Shown: positions 35,502 to 44,507, numbered from the stretch's first letter. The stretch is DNA of 64,000 nucleotides from Actinomadura graeca (GCF_019175365.1 NZ_CP059572.1:4836001-4900000), one strand, 5' to 3'. Made by a program: numbers and translations. Notes: a model not told the origin generated them from the sequence alone.

Positions 35502-36566
35502 ATGACGACCGCACGTACGATCAGGCGGGCGTTCGCCCTGCTGGGAGGGCCCGTTCTGGTGACGGCGCTGGCCGGATGCGGGATGCTCGCCGGCGCCACC
35601 GGCGACCCGCGGCCCGCGGCGAAGCCGTTCACCGTCGCCTTCGGCGGCGACGTCCACTTCGAGGGCGCGCTGCGCGCCCGGCTGGACGCCTCCCCCGACA
35701 CCGCGCTCGGCCCGGTCGCGGAGCAGCTCCGGCGCGCCGACCTCGCGGTGGTCAACCTGGAGACGGCCGTCACCGCGGGCGGCACGCCCGCGCCCAAGCA
35801 GTTCACGTTCCGCGCGCCGCCGACCGCGTTCCGGGCCCTGAAATCCGCGGGCGTGGACGTCGCCACCATGGCGAACAACCACGGCATGGACTACGGCGAC
35901 ACCGGCCTCCAGGACTCCCTGGCCGCGGCGAAGCAGGCCGGGTTCCCGGTCGTCGGCATCGGGCGCGGCGCCGCCGAGGCGTTCCGTCCCCACCGCGTCA
36001 CGGTCAACGGCGCGCGGGTCGCGGTCATCGGCGCCACCCAGGTGCTGGACGACAACCTCGTCCAGGCGTGGACGGCGACGGACGCCAAACCCGGGCTGGC
36101 CTCCGCGAAGGACGCGCCCCGCCTCGTCCAGGCCGTGAAGGAGGCGCGGAAGGACACGGACGTGGTCATCGTCGACCTGCACTGGGGGCAGGAGCTCAAC
36201 TCCTGTGCCACGCCCGTCCAGCGGCAGCTCGCCGCGCAGCTCGCCGACGCCGGCGCGGACGCGATCGTCGGCAGCCACGCGCACGTCCTGCTCGCGGGCG
36301 GCTACCTGAAGGGCAAGTACGTCCACTACGGGCTCGGCAACTTCGTGTTCTACAACTCCTCCGGCAGGACGGCGCAGAGCGGCGTGCTCACCCTCACCTT
36401 CGACCCGTCCGCGAAGGGGGCCGCCCCGCGCGTGACCCGCGCCGACTGGGCACCGGCCGTGATCTCCGACGGCGTCCCGCAGCCGCTGTCCGGCACGGCC
36501 GCGCAGCAGGCCCGCGCGGAGTGGGAGGGCCTGCGCCGCTGCGCGGACGTCAAGGCCGCCGCATGA
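35502..36566 (+). CDS. CapA family lipoprotein (first of a tandem pair)
   Basis: 354 residues from ATG 35502. A signal peptide ends in a lipobox (LAGC, Cys near residue 26). The PGA_cap/CapA metallophosphatase-like domain runs from FTVAFGGDVHFEG through NLETAVTAGG, MANNHGMDYGDTGL, VDLHWGQEL and GSHAHVL, the metal ligands of this calcineurin-like fold. CapA is the poly-gamma-glutamate synthesis protein in bacilli, but no capBC genes are here, so another wall or polymer role is likely. It is very similar along its length to the next gene. Confidence 0.88.
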   Translation: MTTARTIRRAFALLGGPVLVTALAGCGMLAGATGDPRPAAKPFTVAFGGDVHFEGALRARLDASPDTALGPVAEQLRRADLAVVNLETAVTAGGTPAPKQFTFRAPPTAFRALKSAGVDVATMANNHGMDYGDTGLQDSLAAAKQAGFPVVGIGRGAAEAFRPHRVTVNGARVAVIGATQVLDDNLVQAWTATDAKPGLASAKDAPRLVQAVKEARKDTDVVIVDLHWGQELNSCATPVQRQLAAQLADAGADAIVGSHAHVLLAGGYLKGKYVHYGLGNFVFYNSSGRTAQSGVLTLTFDPSAKGAAPRVTRADWAPAVISDGVPQPLSGTAAQQARAEWEGLRRCADVKAAA

Positions 36567-36705
36567 TCATGGCCCGGCTCGGCAAAGGGACGCGTTTCAC
36601 GTGAATCATCGGGGGACGACCCCCGGCGGGACATCGGGCGGGCGGCCACCGGCGGGACGCCGGGCGGGCCGTGGCATGCTTGGCCGAGCGGAAAAGGGAG
36701 GTCCG

Positions 36706-37803
36706 ATGCGGGGGAAGACTGTCGCGGTCACGGCCGTCGCCGGGGTGACGGCGCTGGTCGCCGCCGCGTGCGGCGGGTCGGGCGATCCCAAGGCGCAGGG
36801 CGCGACCTCGCCACGTGCACCGGCCGCGTCGGGTCCGGCGGGCCAGGGGGAGAGCCCGGAGACGCCGTCCGCCAAGCAGCCGATCATCATCGCGTTCGGC
36901 GGTGACACGCACTTCGAAGGACAGCTCCGCTCCCGCCTCGCCCGGCCGAGGACGGCGCTCGGCCCGATCGCCGCGCAGCTCCGCAGCGCCGACCTCGCCA
37001 TGGTGAACCTGGAGACGGCGATCACCACGGGCGGGACGCCCGCGCCCGGCAAGCAGTTCACCTTCCGTGCGCCGCCGTCGGCGTTCGCGGCGCTGAGGGG
37101 CGCGGGCGTCGACGTCACGTCCATGGCGAACAACCACGGCATGGACTACATGGAGGGCGGCCTGCGCGACACCCTCGCCGCGATCAAGCGCACCCGCTTC
37201 CCCGTCGTCGGCATCGGCAGGAACGCCGACGAGGCGTACCGCCCCTACCGCGTCACCGTGAAGGGCAACCGGCTCGCGATCGTCGGCGCCACGCAGGTCC
37301 TCGACGACAACCTGATCCAGGCGTGGACGGCCACCGGCAGCAAGGGCGGCCTCGCGTCGGCGAAGGACGTGCCCCGGATGGAGCAGGCGGTGAAGGAGGC
37401 CCGCAAGGGGTCCGACATCGTGATCGTCCACCTGCACTGGGGCCAGGAACTGAAGGCGTGCCCGCTGCCCCGCCAGCAGGAACTCGCCAGGCGCCTCGTC
37501 GCCGCGGGCGCCGACATCGTCGTCGGCGGTCACGCGCACGTCCCGCTGGGGGGCGGCTACATGGACGGCAAGTACGTCCATTACGGCATGGGCAACTTCG
37601 TCTTCTCGTCCGCCTCCGGCCAGACGGCCAACTCCGGCGTGCTGCTGCTGCGCGTCCAGGACGGCAAGGTCACGGCCGACAAGTGGAAGCCCGCCCGCAT
37701 CTCGGGCGGCCTTCCCATCCCGCTGAAGGGCGCCGCCGCGGCGGCCGAGGTCAAGCGCTGGAACGGCCTGCGCGGCTGCACCGGCCTCAAGGCCAGGCCC
37801 TGA
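36706..37803 (+). CDS. CapA family lipoprotein (second of a tandem pair)
   Basis: 365 residues from ATG 36706 after GGGAGG; the lipobox VAAAC places Cys near residue 19. The same metallophosphatase-like motifs as in the previous gene appear in the same order (FGGDTHFEG, NLETAITTGG, MANNHGMDYMEGG, HLHWGQELKAC, GGHAHVPLGGGY). A tandem duplication is evident. The linker after the lipobox is longer and rich in Pro, Ala and Ser. Confidence 0.88.
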   Translation: MRGKTVAVTAVAGVTALVAAACGGSGDPKAQGATSPRAPAASGPAGQGESPETPSAKQPIIIAFGGDTHFEGQLRSRLARPRTALGPIAAQLRSADLAMVNLETAITTGGTPAPGKQFTFRAPPSAFAALRGAGVDVTSMANNHGMDYMEGGLRDTLAAIKRTRFPVVGIGRNADEAYRPYRVTVKGNRLAIVGATQVLDDNLIQAWTATGSKGGLASAKDVPRMEQAVKEARKGSDIVIVHLHWGQELKACPLPRQQELARRLVAAGADIVVGGHAHVPLGGGYMDGKYVHYGMGNFVFSSASGQTANSGVLLLRVQDGKVTADKWKPARISGGLPIPLKGAAAAAEVKRWNGLRGCTGLKARP

Positions 37804-37807
37804 GCTG

Positions 37808-37831
37808 GACTCTCCCCCCGTGGGAGAGGTC
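37808..37831 (+). promoter_or_regulatory. MerR-type operator/promoter
   Basis: GACTCTCCC (37808-37816) and GGGAGAGGTC (37822-37831) are nearly symmetrical arms, in the style of long-spacer promoters bound by MerR regulators, 12 bases before the merR-type start. Confidence 0.6.
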
Positions 37832-37842
37832 AAGGTGGGGGT

Positions 37843-38598
37843 GTGAGCAATGATCTGCTGCCCATCGGGCGGTTCGCGCGGCTGTGCCGGCTGAGCGTCA
37901 AGCAGCTGCGGCACTACGACGACCTGGGGCTGCTCGCCCCTGCCTGGATCGATCCCGCGTCGGGGTACCGCTACTACCGGCCGGACCAGGCACGTGACGC
38001 CCTGTCGATCGGGCTGCTCCGGGCGCTGGACGTGCCGCTGCCCGTGGTGGCGCGCGTCCTGTCCGGGGATGCCGCGCAGGCGCTGAAGGAGGCCCGCGAC
38101 CGGATCGAGGACGACCTGGACCGGCGCCGCCGCGGCCTGCGGCTGCTCGACCGGGTGCTCGCGGAGGGGCTGCCGGAGGCGCGGGTGACGATCGTCCGGG
38201 AGCCCGCGCGGAGGGTCCGCGTGGCGCGGGAGGCGGCGACGCCGTCCACGATCCCGGGGGCGACCTCGGCGTGCGTGCGGCGCGTCCTCGCCGGGGGCGT
38301 CCCGCAGGGGGCGCTCATCGGGCTGTTCCCGCTGGACATGACGGACGAGTTCGACGTCCGCGTGGCCCTAGAGGCGCCCGACGGCGACGACCTGCTGCCC
38401 GGCGGCCCGTTCGCCGTAGCCACCCACACCGGCCCGTACGACCAGATCCCGCTCACGGTGTACGGCGTTCTCGCGTGGATCGGGGACCACGGGCACGCGC
38501 CCGGCGGCCCGGTACGGGAGGTCTACCTCGACGACCCGGCCGCCACGGACCCCGGCCGCCTGAGGACGCAGGTGATGATCCGACTGGAGGATGCGTGA
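37843..38598 (+). CDS. MerR family regulator with GyrI-like effector domain
   Basis: 251 residues from GTG 37843. N-terminal MerR winged helix (LLPIGRFARLCRLSVKQLRHYDDLGLLAP, SGYRYYRPDQ), then a coiled coil (ARDRIEDDLDRRRRGLRLLDR) and a C-terminal GyrI/BmrR-like drug-binding domain ending YLDDPAATDPGRLRTQVMIRL. A ligand-responsive activator of the BmrR/TipA sort. Its stop overlaps the next gene, a stand-alone copy of the same effector fold. Confidence 0.92.
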   Translation: MSNDLLPIGRFARLCRLSVKQLRHYDDLGLLAPAWIDPASGYRYYRPDQARDALSIGLLRALDVPLPVVARVLSGDAAQALKEARDRIEDDLDRRRRGLRLLDRVLAEGLPEARVTIVREPARRVRVAREAATPSTIPGATSACVRRVLAGGVPQGALIGLFPLDMTDEFDVRVALEAPDGDDLLPGGPFAVATHTGPYDQIPLTVYGVLAWIGDHGHAPGGPVREVYLDDPAATDPGRLRTQVMIRLEDA

Positions 38599-39161
38599 TG
38601 AACTGGTACGACGCGGCCGGGGAGCCGGAGCCTGCGGAGTTCGGCCCGGTCTCGGGACTGTCGGTGTCCGGGCAGGGTGCGCCCGGGGGAGCGGCCTACG
38701 GGGCGAGTGTCGGGGCGCTGTACGCGGTCATGGGGGCGCTCGGCGCGCCCATGGCGCCGCTGGAAGGGCGCTGGTGGGTCGAGGACGAGCGCTCTCCGTT
38801 CGACGTCCCCCGCGACGAGTGGCGGTGGCACCTGTTCATCCGCCTCCCCGACGGGACCGGCGGCCTCTCGGGCACGGTCGACGCCGTCATCGAGGAGGTC
38901 CGTGCCGGTGTGCCCGCCGCGGCGCGCGTCCAGCAGGTGACGTTCACCGTGGGCCGCTGCGTGCAGATGCTGCATCGCGGCGCCTACTCCGACGAGCCCG
39001 CGAGCCTCGCCCGCATGGACGCGCTGATGACGGCGGAGGGGCTCGTCCGGAACGGCCTGCACCATGAGATCTACCTGTCCGATCCGTCCGAGACGGACCC
39101 GGAGAAGATGCGCACCATCCTCCGCCAGCCCGTGCGCCGGGCGGCGGCACCTGCGGCGTAG
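38598..39161 (+). CDS. GyrI-like small-molecule-binding domain protein
   Basis: 187 residues from ATG 38598 (GGAGG at 38586-38590; TGATG overlap with the MerR gene). WHLFIRLPDGTGG, VQMLHRGAYSDEPASLARM and HHEIYLSDPSETDPEKMRTIL match the GyrI-like/SOUL-type ligand-binding fold. It may hydrolyse or bind a cyclopropanoid or other drug ligand, or modulate the MerR partner. Co-transcribed with it. Confidence 0.85.
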   Translation: MNWYDAAGEPEPAEFGPVSGLSVSGQGAPGGAAYGASVGALYAVMGALGAPMAPLEGRWWVEDERSPFDVPRDEWRWHLFIRLPDGTGGLSGTVDAVIEEVRAGVPAAARVQQVTFTVGRCVQMLHRGAYSDEPASLARMDALMTAEGLVRNGLHHEIYLSDPSETDPEKMRTILRQPVRRAAAPAA

Positions 39162-39199
39162 GTTCTCCTGAGGACGCCATCGAGCGGCGGGAGGACGCG

Positions 39200-40099
39200 G
39201 TGCGGGAGTACCGGGTGAGGTCGGGCGGGATCGAGCTGGCCGTGCGGGAACGCGGCGACGGGGACCGCCCGGCGGTGGTCCTCGTCCACGGCTACCCCGA
39301 CACCGGCGCGATGTGGGACGAGGTCGCGGACCGGCTCGCCGTGCGCTTCCGCGTGATCGTCTACGACGTGCGCGGCGCGGGCGGCTCGTCGGCCCCGTCC
39401 GACCCGCTCGACTACGGGCTGGACGCTTCGATCGGCGATCTGGAGGCCGTCCTGGACGGCGCCGGCCTGGACGGGCCCGTCCACCTGGCCGGACACGACT
39501 GGGGCTCGGTGCAGGGCTGGGAGGCCGTCACCGGGGACCGGCTGCGCGGGCGGATCGCCTCGTTCACCTCGATCTCCGGGCCGGACCGGCGGCACGTCGC
39601 CGCGTGGGCGCGGCGGGCCGTCCGGTCCGGCCCGCGGGGGATCGCGGAGGTGCTCGACCAGGCGCTGCGCAGCGTCTACATGCCGGTGCTGATGGCGCCC
39701 CGCATCGGTGAGCTGGCCGCCCGCCTCCTCGCGGCCGGGTTCGCGCGCGGGTTGCGGCTGCGCGAGGGCGCCGAGCCGCGTCCCGGGCACCCGGCCGGTT
39801 CCCTCGCGCGGGACGCCCGCAACGGCCTCGGCCTCTACCGCGCCAACATGCGACGCGGCGCGGGCCCGCCCGGCGACGGGCGGACGGACGTGCCCGTCCA
39901 GCTCATCGTCCCGGTCAGGGACCGGTACGGCTCGCAGCCGCTCCTGCTGTCCGCGCGGGGCCACGCGTCCCGCCTGTACGTGCGCCGCGCACCCGGCGGG
40001 CACTGGGTGGCGCGGAGCCACCCCGACCTGATCGCCCGCTGGATCACCGAGTTCGCCGAGCACGTCGGCGGCGGCCCGGAGACCCCCGAGGTGTTGTGA
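39200..40099 (+). CDS. Alpha/beta hydrolase, epoxide-hydrolase type (EphD-like)
   Basis: 299 residues from GTG 39200 with GGGAGGA upstream. HGYPDTGAMWDEVADRL, VYDVRGAGGSSAP, and the nucleophile loop AGHDWGSVQGWEAV with Asp100 mark an epoxide-hydrolase/dehalogenase branch enzyme; GGHWVARSHPDLIARWI gives the catalytic His. The text is close to the N-terminal half of mycobacterial EphD, which is fused to an SDR domain; here the SDR part is absent. Confidence 0.88.
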   Translation: MREYRVRSGGIELAVRERGDGDRPAVVLVHGYPDTGAMWDEVADRLAVRFRVIVYDVRGAGGSSAPSDPLDYGLDASIGDLEAVLDGAGLDGPVHLAGHDWGSVQGWEAVTGDRLRGRIASFTSISGPDRRHVAAWARRAVRSGPRGIAEVLDQALRSVYMPVLMAPRIGELAARLLAAGFARGLRLREGAEPRPGHPAGSLARDARNGLGLYRANMRRGAGPPGDGRTDVPVQLIVPVRDRYGSQPLLLSARGHASRLYVRRAPGGHWVARSHPDLIARWITEFAEHVGGGPETPEVL

Positions 40100-40161
40100 A
40101 GTCCCGGCCCACTTTCGCTCACGCGTTCGCGCGCGTGGCCGAGGCCGCTTCGAGGCAGTCC

Positions 40162-40395
40162 CTAGGCGTCGGGGAAGCGGCGCTTCTTCGCGGCGTCGAT
40201 CCACCACAGCAGCAGGAACCCGGCCACGAGCACCGCCGACGACACGATCCACCAGGCGGGGCCGGGCAGCCGTGTCGGCAGGGCCAGCAGCGGCTTGCCG
40301 TCCCACAGCTTCGCCACGAACGGCATCGCGCCCTCGTAAAACCCCACGAACAGGACCAAGCCGGACAGCCCGTCATAGGACTTCGGGTCGTTCAT
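40162..40395 (-). CDS. Small two-helix membrane protein of unknown function
   Basis: 77 residues. Hydrophobic stretches at about 10-23 and 48-66 (WWIVSSAVLVAGFLLLWWI), basic C-terminus KKRRFPDA. No clear ribosome site. No family recognised. Confidence 0.6.
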   Translation of the reverse strand: MNDPKSYDGLSGLVLFVGFYEGAMPFVAKLWDGKPLLALPTRLPGPAWWIVSSAVLVAGFLLLWWIDAAKKRRFPDA

Positions 40396-40478
40396 GCGTC
40401 CAGGTTCCCGCGCGTGTGCGCCCGCGGATAGCGACCAAGGTCGATAGCGCGGGTCCGGAGGTCACCCCCGCGGCATGC

Positions 40479-40811
40479 TCAGGAGAACCTCTCGGCGAGG
40501 CCGCGGTGCCGGTCCGCGGCCTGTCTCGCCTCGTCGACGCCGATGACCGACCCCGGCATGCGGCCCAGCCGTTCGACCTGCCCGGCGAAGCGCAGGTGCT
40601 CGGCCCGCGCGTGCTCGCGGCAGGCGAGGCAGGTGACGCGCTCCGGGTGCGGTGAGGTCATCGCGTACGGCACCCGGAGCCCGCATCCGCTGGTGACGCG
40701 GCTCGGCAGGTCACCGGCCAGCCCGAACACCGAGGCCGTCACGTCACGGACGGCCGCGTCGCGGTGGACCACCCTGGACTCGACATGGATGTGCGGATCG
40801 TCCCCGTCCAC
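40479..40811 (-). CDS. Hypothetical protein, 110 aa
   Basis: GTG 40811 has a strong GGAGGGAGGA five bases before it, the main reason to accept this gene. The product is hydrophilic with HVESRVVHRDAAVRDVTASV at the start and a CLACREHARAEHLRF helix. No domain recognised. Confidence 0.65.
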   Translation of the reverse strand: MDGDDPHIHVESRVVHRDAAVRDVTASVFGLAGDLPSRVTSGCGLRVPYAMTSPHPERVTCLACREHARAEHLRFAGQVERLGRMPGSVIGVDEARQAADRHRGLAERFS

Positions 40812-41037
40812 GCGTCCTCCCTCCGCGGGCGGCCGGGGCCGCCGGTTGGCGCCCGGTCCGGCCCGTCCAGGATCGCCGGGGGAGGTCGCGCTCAGGTCTC
40901 GCGGACGGCCCAGGCGGCGAGGGCGAGGTCGGCGGTGCTGGTGAGCTCCGGTGGATCACCGGCCAGGTCATCGACGCGACGGGCGGCGGCGCGTCCTGAC
41001 CTGTCCGGTGCCCGCCCGGAACCGCCGCCCGGCGTGG

Positions 41038-41718
41038 TCAGGCGGTGGCCAGCGCGGTGATCCTCGCCTCGGCGGCCGCCAGCGACGCGGCCGCCATGTC
41101 CTGGAAGCGCGCGAGCTCCGGCACCAGCCAGGCGAGGGTCATCTCGGCGTGGACGAGCTCCAGGTTCTCCTCCGCCACCCCGAGCCCGCCGAAGTAGGCC
41201 CGCAGGTAGGGCGCCTGGAAGTCGAACCCCTCACGCGGCGTGCCGGGGCCGTACGCGCCGCCGCGCGCCGTGATGACCACCACGCGGGTGCCGTCGAGCA
41301 GGCTCGCTCCCGAGCCCGGATCGGAGAAGGCCCCGGGGAAGGTCACCCGGTCGATCCACGCCTTCAGCGCGGTGGACACCGAGAAGTTGTACATCGGCGC
41401 GCCGATCACGACGGTGCGGGCGGCCAGCAGCTCCATGATCAGCGGACGGGTCAGCGCCCACTCCCGCCGCTCGTCCGCGTCCTCCGCCAGTGCCTCCACC
41501 TTGGCGGGCGGGACGGGGCCGTGGCGTTCCACCCGCCGTCCGAGCGCGCAGTAGGCCGGGGCCACCGGAGGCACCGGGTCGGCGGCGAGGTCCCGGTGCC
41601 GGTGGCCGGACGGCCCGTGCGCCTTCCGCCAGGTGTCGGCGAAAAGCGCGGTCAGCCGTCTGGTGACGGAGTCGCCGGAATGGCTGGAATCGAGATGCAG
41701 CAACGACGCCCCCGTCAC
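41038..41718 (-). CDS. azoR: FMN-dependent NADH azoreductase
   Basis: 226 residues, GTG start. LLHLDSSHSGDSVTRRL binds the FMN phosphate, APMYNFSVSTALKAWIDRVT is the AzoR hallmark, and TARGGAYGPG follows. A flavodoxin-like quinone/azo reductase. Divergent from the SigJ-like gene at 41826, with 107 bases between the starts. ECF sigma factors of this group often control an adjacent oxidoreductase, so this may be its target. Confidence 0.92.
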   Translation of the reverse strand: MTGASLLHLDSSHSGDSVTRRLTALFADTWRKAHGPSGHRHRDLAADPVPPVAPAYCALGRRVERHGPVPPAKVEALAEDADERREWALTRPLIMELLAARTVVIGAPMYNFSVSTALKAWIDRVTFPGAFSDPGSGASLLDGTRVVVITARGGAYGPGTPREGFDFQAPYLRAYFGGLGVAEENLELVHAEMTLAWLVPELARFQDMAAASLAAAEARITALATA

Positions 41719-41825
41719 CGCCCACCCCCGTGCCGCGCGCTTAGAATGGCCATGTTCCGGTCTCCCTGTCTCGTCCGTCGTCTCTCCTCACCGATATGAC
41801 GGCACGTGACCAGGGATGGTGACCG

Positions 41826-42764
41826 ATGGACGATCAGGCCGAGCTGGCCGCGCACTTCGACGGGGCCCGGGGCCATCTGCGGGCCGTCGCCTTCCGCATG
41901 CTCGGATCGGCGGACGAGGCGGACGACGCCGTCCAGGAGACCTGGCTGCGCGCGAGCCGGGCGGGCGCGGGCGGCGTCGCGAACGTGACCGGGTGGCTCA
42001 CCACGATCGTCGGCCGCGTCTGCCTCGACCTGCTGCGCTCACGGCGCCGCCGCGGTGAGGAGCCCGCCGACCTGGCCGGGCTGGAGACGCTCGCGGGCGA
42101 CGCCGCCGGTCCCGAGGACGAGGCGGTGCTGGCGGACTCCGTCGGGCTCGCGCTGCTCGTCGTCTTGGACAGGCTGGGACCCGCCGAGCGCGTCGCGTTC
42201 GTCCTGCACGACCTGTTCGCCGTGCCGTTCGCGGAGATCGCCGGGATCGTCGGACGGTCGCCCGCCGCGGCGAAGAAGCTGGCGAGCCGCGCCCGCGCCC
42301 GGGTCCACGGCACGGACCCCGACGCGGGCGGCGGCACGGGCCACGGCACGGGCGGCGGCACGGGCCACGGCAGGTCCGCCGCTGCGGCGGCAGATCTGGC
42401 CCGGCAGCGGGAGGTCGTCGAGGCGTTCCTGGCCGCGTCGCGCGCGGGCGACCTGGACGCGCTCCTCGCCGTCCTGGCCCCGGACGCCGTCCGCCGCACC
42501 GACCGCGCCGAGGTGACCGAACTGCGCGGCGCCCGGCGCATCGCCGAGGAGACGCGCACCAACGCCGCCCGCGCCCGCTTCGCCCGGCCCGCGCTGGTGG
42601 ACGGCGCACCCGGGGCGGTCGTCGCGCCGCTCGGACGGCTTCAGCTGGTCCTCAGGCTGCGGATCGACGGCGGCCGTGTCACGGCGATCGACGTCGTCAC
42701 CGACCCCGGGCGGCTCCGCGCGCTCGGCCTCGCCGTCATGCCGGGACCGTGCGGAACGCCGTGA
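41826..42764 (+). CDS. SigJ-like ECF sigma factor with C-terminal SnoaL-like domain
   Basis: 312 residues. Sigma region 2 (HLRAVAFRMLGSADEADDAVQETWLRA) and region 4 (LGPAERVAFVLHDLFAVPFAEIAGIVGRSP), then a linker and a NTF2/SnoaL-like domain (about 195-305, VVEAFLAASRAGDLDALLAVLAPDAV). In this ECF41/SigJ type the C-terminal domain regulates the sigma factor in place of an anti-sigma protein. The linker carries a duplicated 24-bp repeat coding GGGTGHGT. The last 29 bases overlap the kinase-PPIase gene on the other strand. Confidence 0.9.
   Translation: MDDQAELAAHFDGARGHLRAVAFRMLGSADEADDAVQETWLRASRAGAGGVANVTGWLTTIVGRVCLDLLRSRRRRGEEPADLAGLETLAGDAAGPEDEAVLADSVGLALLVVLDRLGPAERVAFVLHDLFAVPFAEIAGIVGRSPAAAKKLASRARARVHGTDPDAGGGTGHGTGGGTGHGRSAAAAADLARQREVVEAFLAASRAGDLDALLAVLAPDAVRRTDRAEVTELRGARRIAEETRTNAARARFARPALVDGAPGAVVAPLGRLQLVLRLRIDGGRVTAIDVVTDPGRLRALGLAVMPGPCGTP
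42326..42373 (+). repeat. Two tandem 24-bp coding units in the SigJ-like gene
   Basis: Copies at 42326-42349 and 42350-42373 differ only at the last base and encode GGGTGHGT and GGGTGHGR. Confidence 0.8.
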
Positions 42765-44448
42765 TGGTGATCTTCTTCTTCGGCGTGCCGTCGTCGGCGA
42801 CGCTCGCGCCCGGAGCGACGCCCGCCGCGGCGACGTCGTCGATGATCCGCATCCCCGACGTGACCCGGCCGAACACCGTGTACGACGGGGGAAGGCTCGG
42901 CGAGTCGCCGTAGAGGATGAAGAACTGGCTGCCGTTGCTGACCGGGCTCTCCGCGCGGGCCATGGCGACGACGCCCCGGTCGTACCGCGCGCCGGCCGTG
43001 TTCTCCGTAGGGAAGCGGTAGGCGGGGCCGCCCGTGCCGGTGTCGGACGGGTCGCCGCACTGGAGGACCTTGAGGGAGGCGTTGGTCGACAGCCGGTGGC
43101 AGGACGTGTCGTTGTAGAACCCCGTGACCGCCAGGTAGACGATCGAGTTCACGGTGCACGGCGCCTTGGCGCCGTCGAGCTCCATCTCGATCGTGCCGAG
43201 GTTGGTCGTGACGGTGGCGCGCACGAGGCCGCGGGCCGGCGGGTTGGCCGGCGGCTTGCCGACGTCCTTCAGCTCCGGGCCGTCCGCCGGAAGGTAGGCG
43301 CAGGCGACCGCGGCGGAACTCCCGCCGCTGGTCGCGTGCCCGCTCCCCTTGCCGTCGGCGCCGTTGCCGATCAGCACCGCGGCGGTGGTCGCCGCCGCGA
43401 GCAGGACGACGCCGGCCGCGGCGCCGGTGACCGCGAGCACCCGCCCCCGCCGTCCGGGCGGCGCCGGCGGACGTCCGAACGACGGCGCCGGGACGGTGCG
43501 GGGTCCCGTCGGGTCACCGATCACCGGCCCGGGAGCCGGAGCCTGGAGGCCCGGCGGCGGGGGCGGGGCCGGGACGGTGCGGACGGCGGGCGTCAGCGTC
43601 GCCGCCGCCGACGTCCCTTCCGCGAGGAGGTCCCCGCCGGTCCCGAGGTCCAGCAGCCGCGTCAGCACCTGCACCGCCGTGGGCCGCCGCCCGGGGTCCT
43701 TGTCCAGGCAGGCGGTGACCAGTTCGCGCAGGTCACCGCCCAGCGCGCCGAGCTCCGGCTCGGCGTGCAGGATCCGGTGCATCGTCGCGGGGATCGAGTC
43801 GTGCCCGAACGGCGGCACCCGGTTCGCCGCGTACGCCATCGTGCAGCCCCACGCGAACATGTCCAGCGGCGGGCCGCCGGACGTCCCGGCGACCTGTTCG
43901 GGCGCCATGTACGCGGGCGTGCCGACCGCCCCGGTCAGGGTCGCGTACGTGGCCTCCTGGGGCCGCGCGACGCCGAAGTCGATGACCTTCGGCCCGTCCT
44001 CGCCGAGCAGCACGTTGGCCGGTTTGAAGTCGCGGTGGACGACGCCCGCCTCGTGGATCGCCGCCAGCGCTGTCGCGGTCCCGATGGCGAGCCGGTCCAG
44101 CTCACCGGCGGGCAGCACGCCCCGCTCGGCGACGAGCTGCCGCAGCGACGGCCCGTCGATGTACTCGCTGACGATGTACGCCGCCTCGCCGTCCGCCCGC
44201 GCGGCGATGATCCGGGCGGTGCAGAACGGCGCGACCTGCCGGGCCGTCGCCAGCTCGCGCTCGAAGTACAGCCGGGCCTGCTCGTCGCCCTCGAAGTCGG
44301 CGTGCAGCAGCTTCACCGCGACGCGCTCTCCGGTGTCCGACTCGCCGGCGTACACGGTCCCCTGGCCGCCTTCGCCGATCCGTCCCGTGAGCCGGAATCC
44401 GCCGACCTCGGTGGGGTCGTTCGGACGCAGAGGACGGGGATCGGGCAT
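42736..44448 (-). CDS. Membrane Ser/Thr protein kinase fused to an extracytoplasmic cyclophilin-type PPIase
   Basis: 570 residues from ATG 44448, which follows GGAGG at proper spacing (a GTG 15 bases upstream is less well placed). Kinase domain about 18-275: GEGGQG (25-30), Lys46, HRDFKPAN with Asp140, DFG at 157-159, GTPAYMAPEQ. A Pro-rich juxtamembrane linker (290-335), one helix at 337-360, a short spacer, then a cyclophilin domain at about 408-568 with HR (catalytic Arg in CHRLST) and NGSQFFI. Usual sensor domains of PknB-type kinases are PASTA repeats; here a prolyl isomerase takes that place. Confidence 0.93.
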   Translation of the reverse strand: MPDPRPLRPNDPTEVGGFRLTGRIGEGGQGTVYAGESDTGERVAVKLLHADFEGDEQARLYFERELATARQVAPFCTARIIAARADGEAAYIVSEYIDGPSLRQLVAERGVLPAGELDRLAIGTATALAAIHEAGVVHRDFKPANVLLGEDGPKVIDFGVARPQEATYATLTGAVGTPAYMAPEQVAGTSGGPPLDMFAWGCTMAYAANRVPPFGHDSIPATMHRILHAEPELGALGGDLRELVTACLDKDPGRRPTAVQVLTRLLDLGTGGDLLAEGTSAAATLTPAVRTVPAPPPPPGLQAPAPGPVIGDPTGPRTVPAPSFGRPPAPPGRRGRVLAVTGAAAGVVLLAAATTAAVLIGNGADGKGSGHATSGGSSAAVACAYLPADGPELKDVGKPPANPPARGLVRATVTTNLGTIEMELDGAKAPCTVNSIVYLAVTGFYNDTSCHRLSTNASLKVLQCGDPSDTGTGGPAYRFPTENTAGARYDRGVVAMARAESPVSNGSQFFILYGDSPSLPPSYTVFGRVTSGMRIIDDVAAAGVAPGASVADDGTPKKKITITAFRTVPA

Positions 44449-44507
44449 CGCGGAGACCTCCACCTGAGAAAGGGCGAAAGCAGACTATCCGTGCGAGCCG
44501 GTCGAGC

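Noticed and set aside
40892..40999. Minus-strand protein-like tail ending DLALAAWAVRET
   Set aside because: The frame reads like the C-terminus of a real protein but has no start codon; possibly a gene remnant, too short to call.
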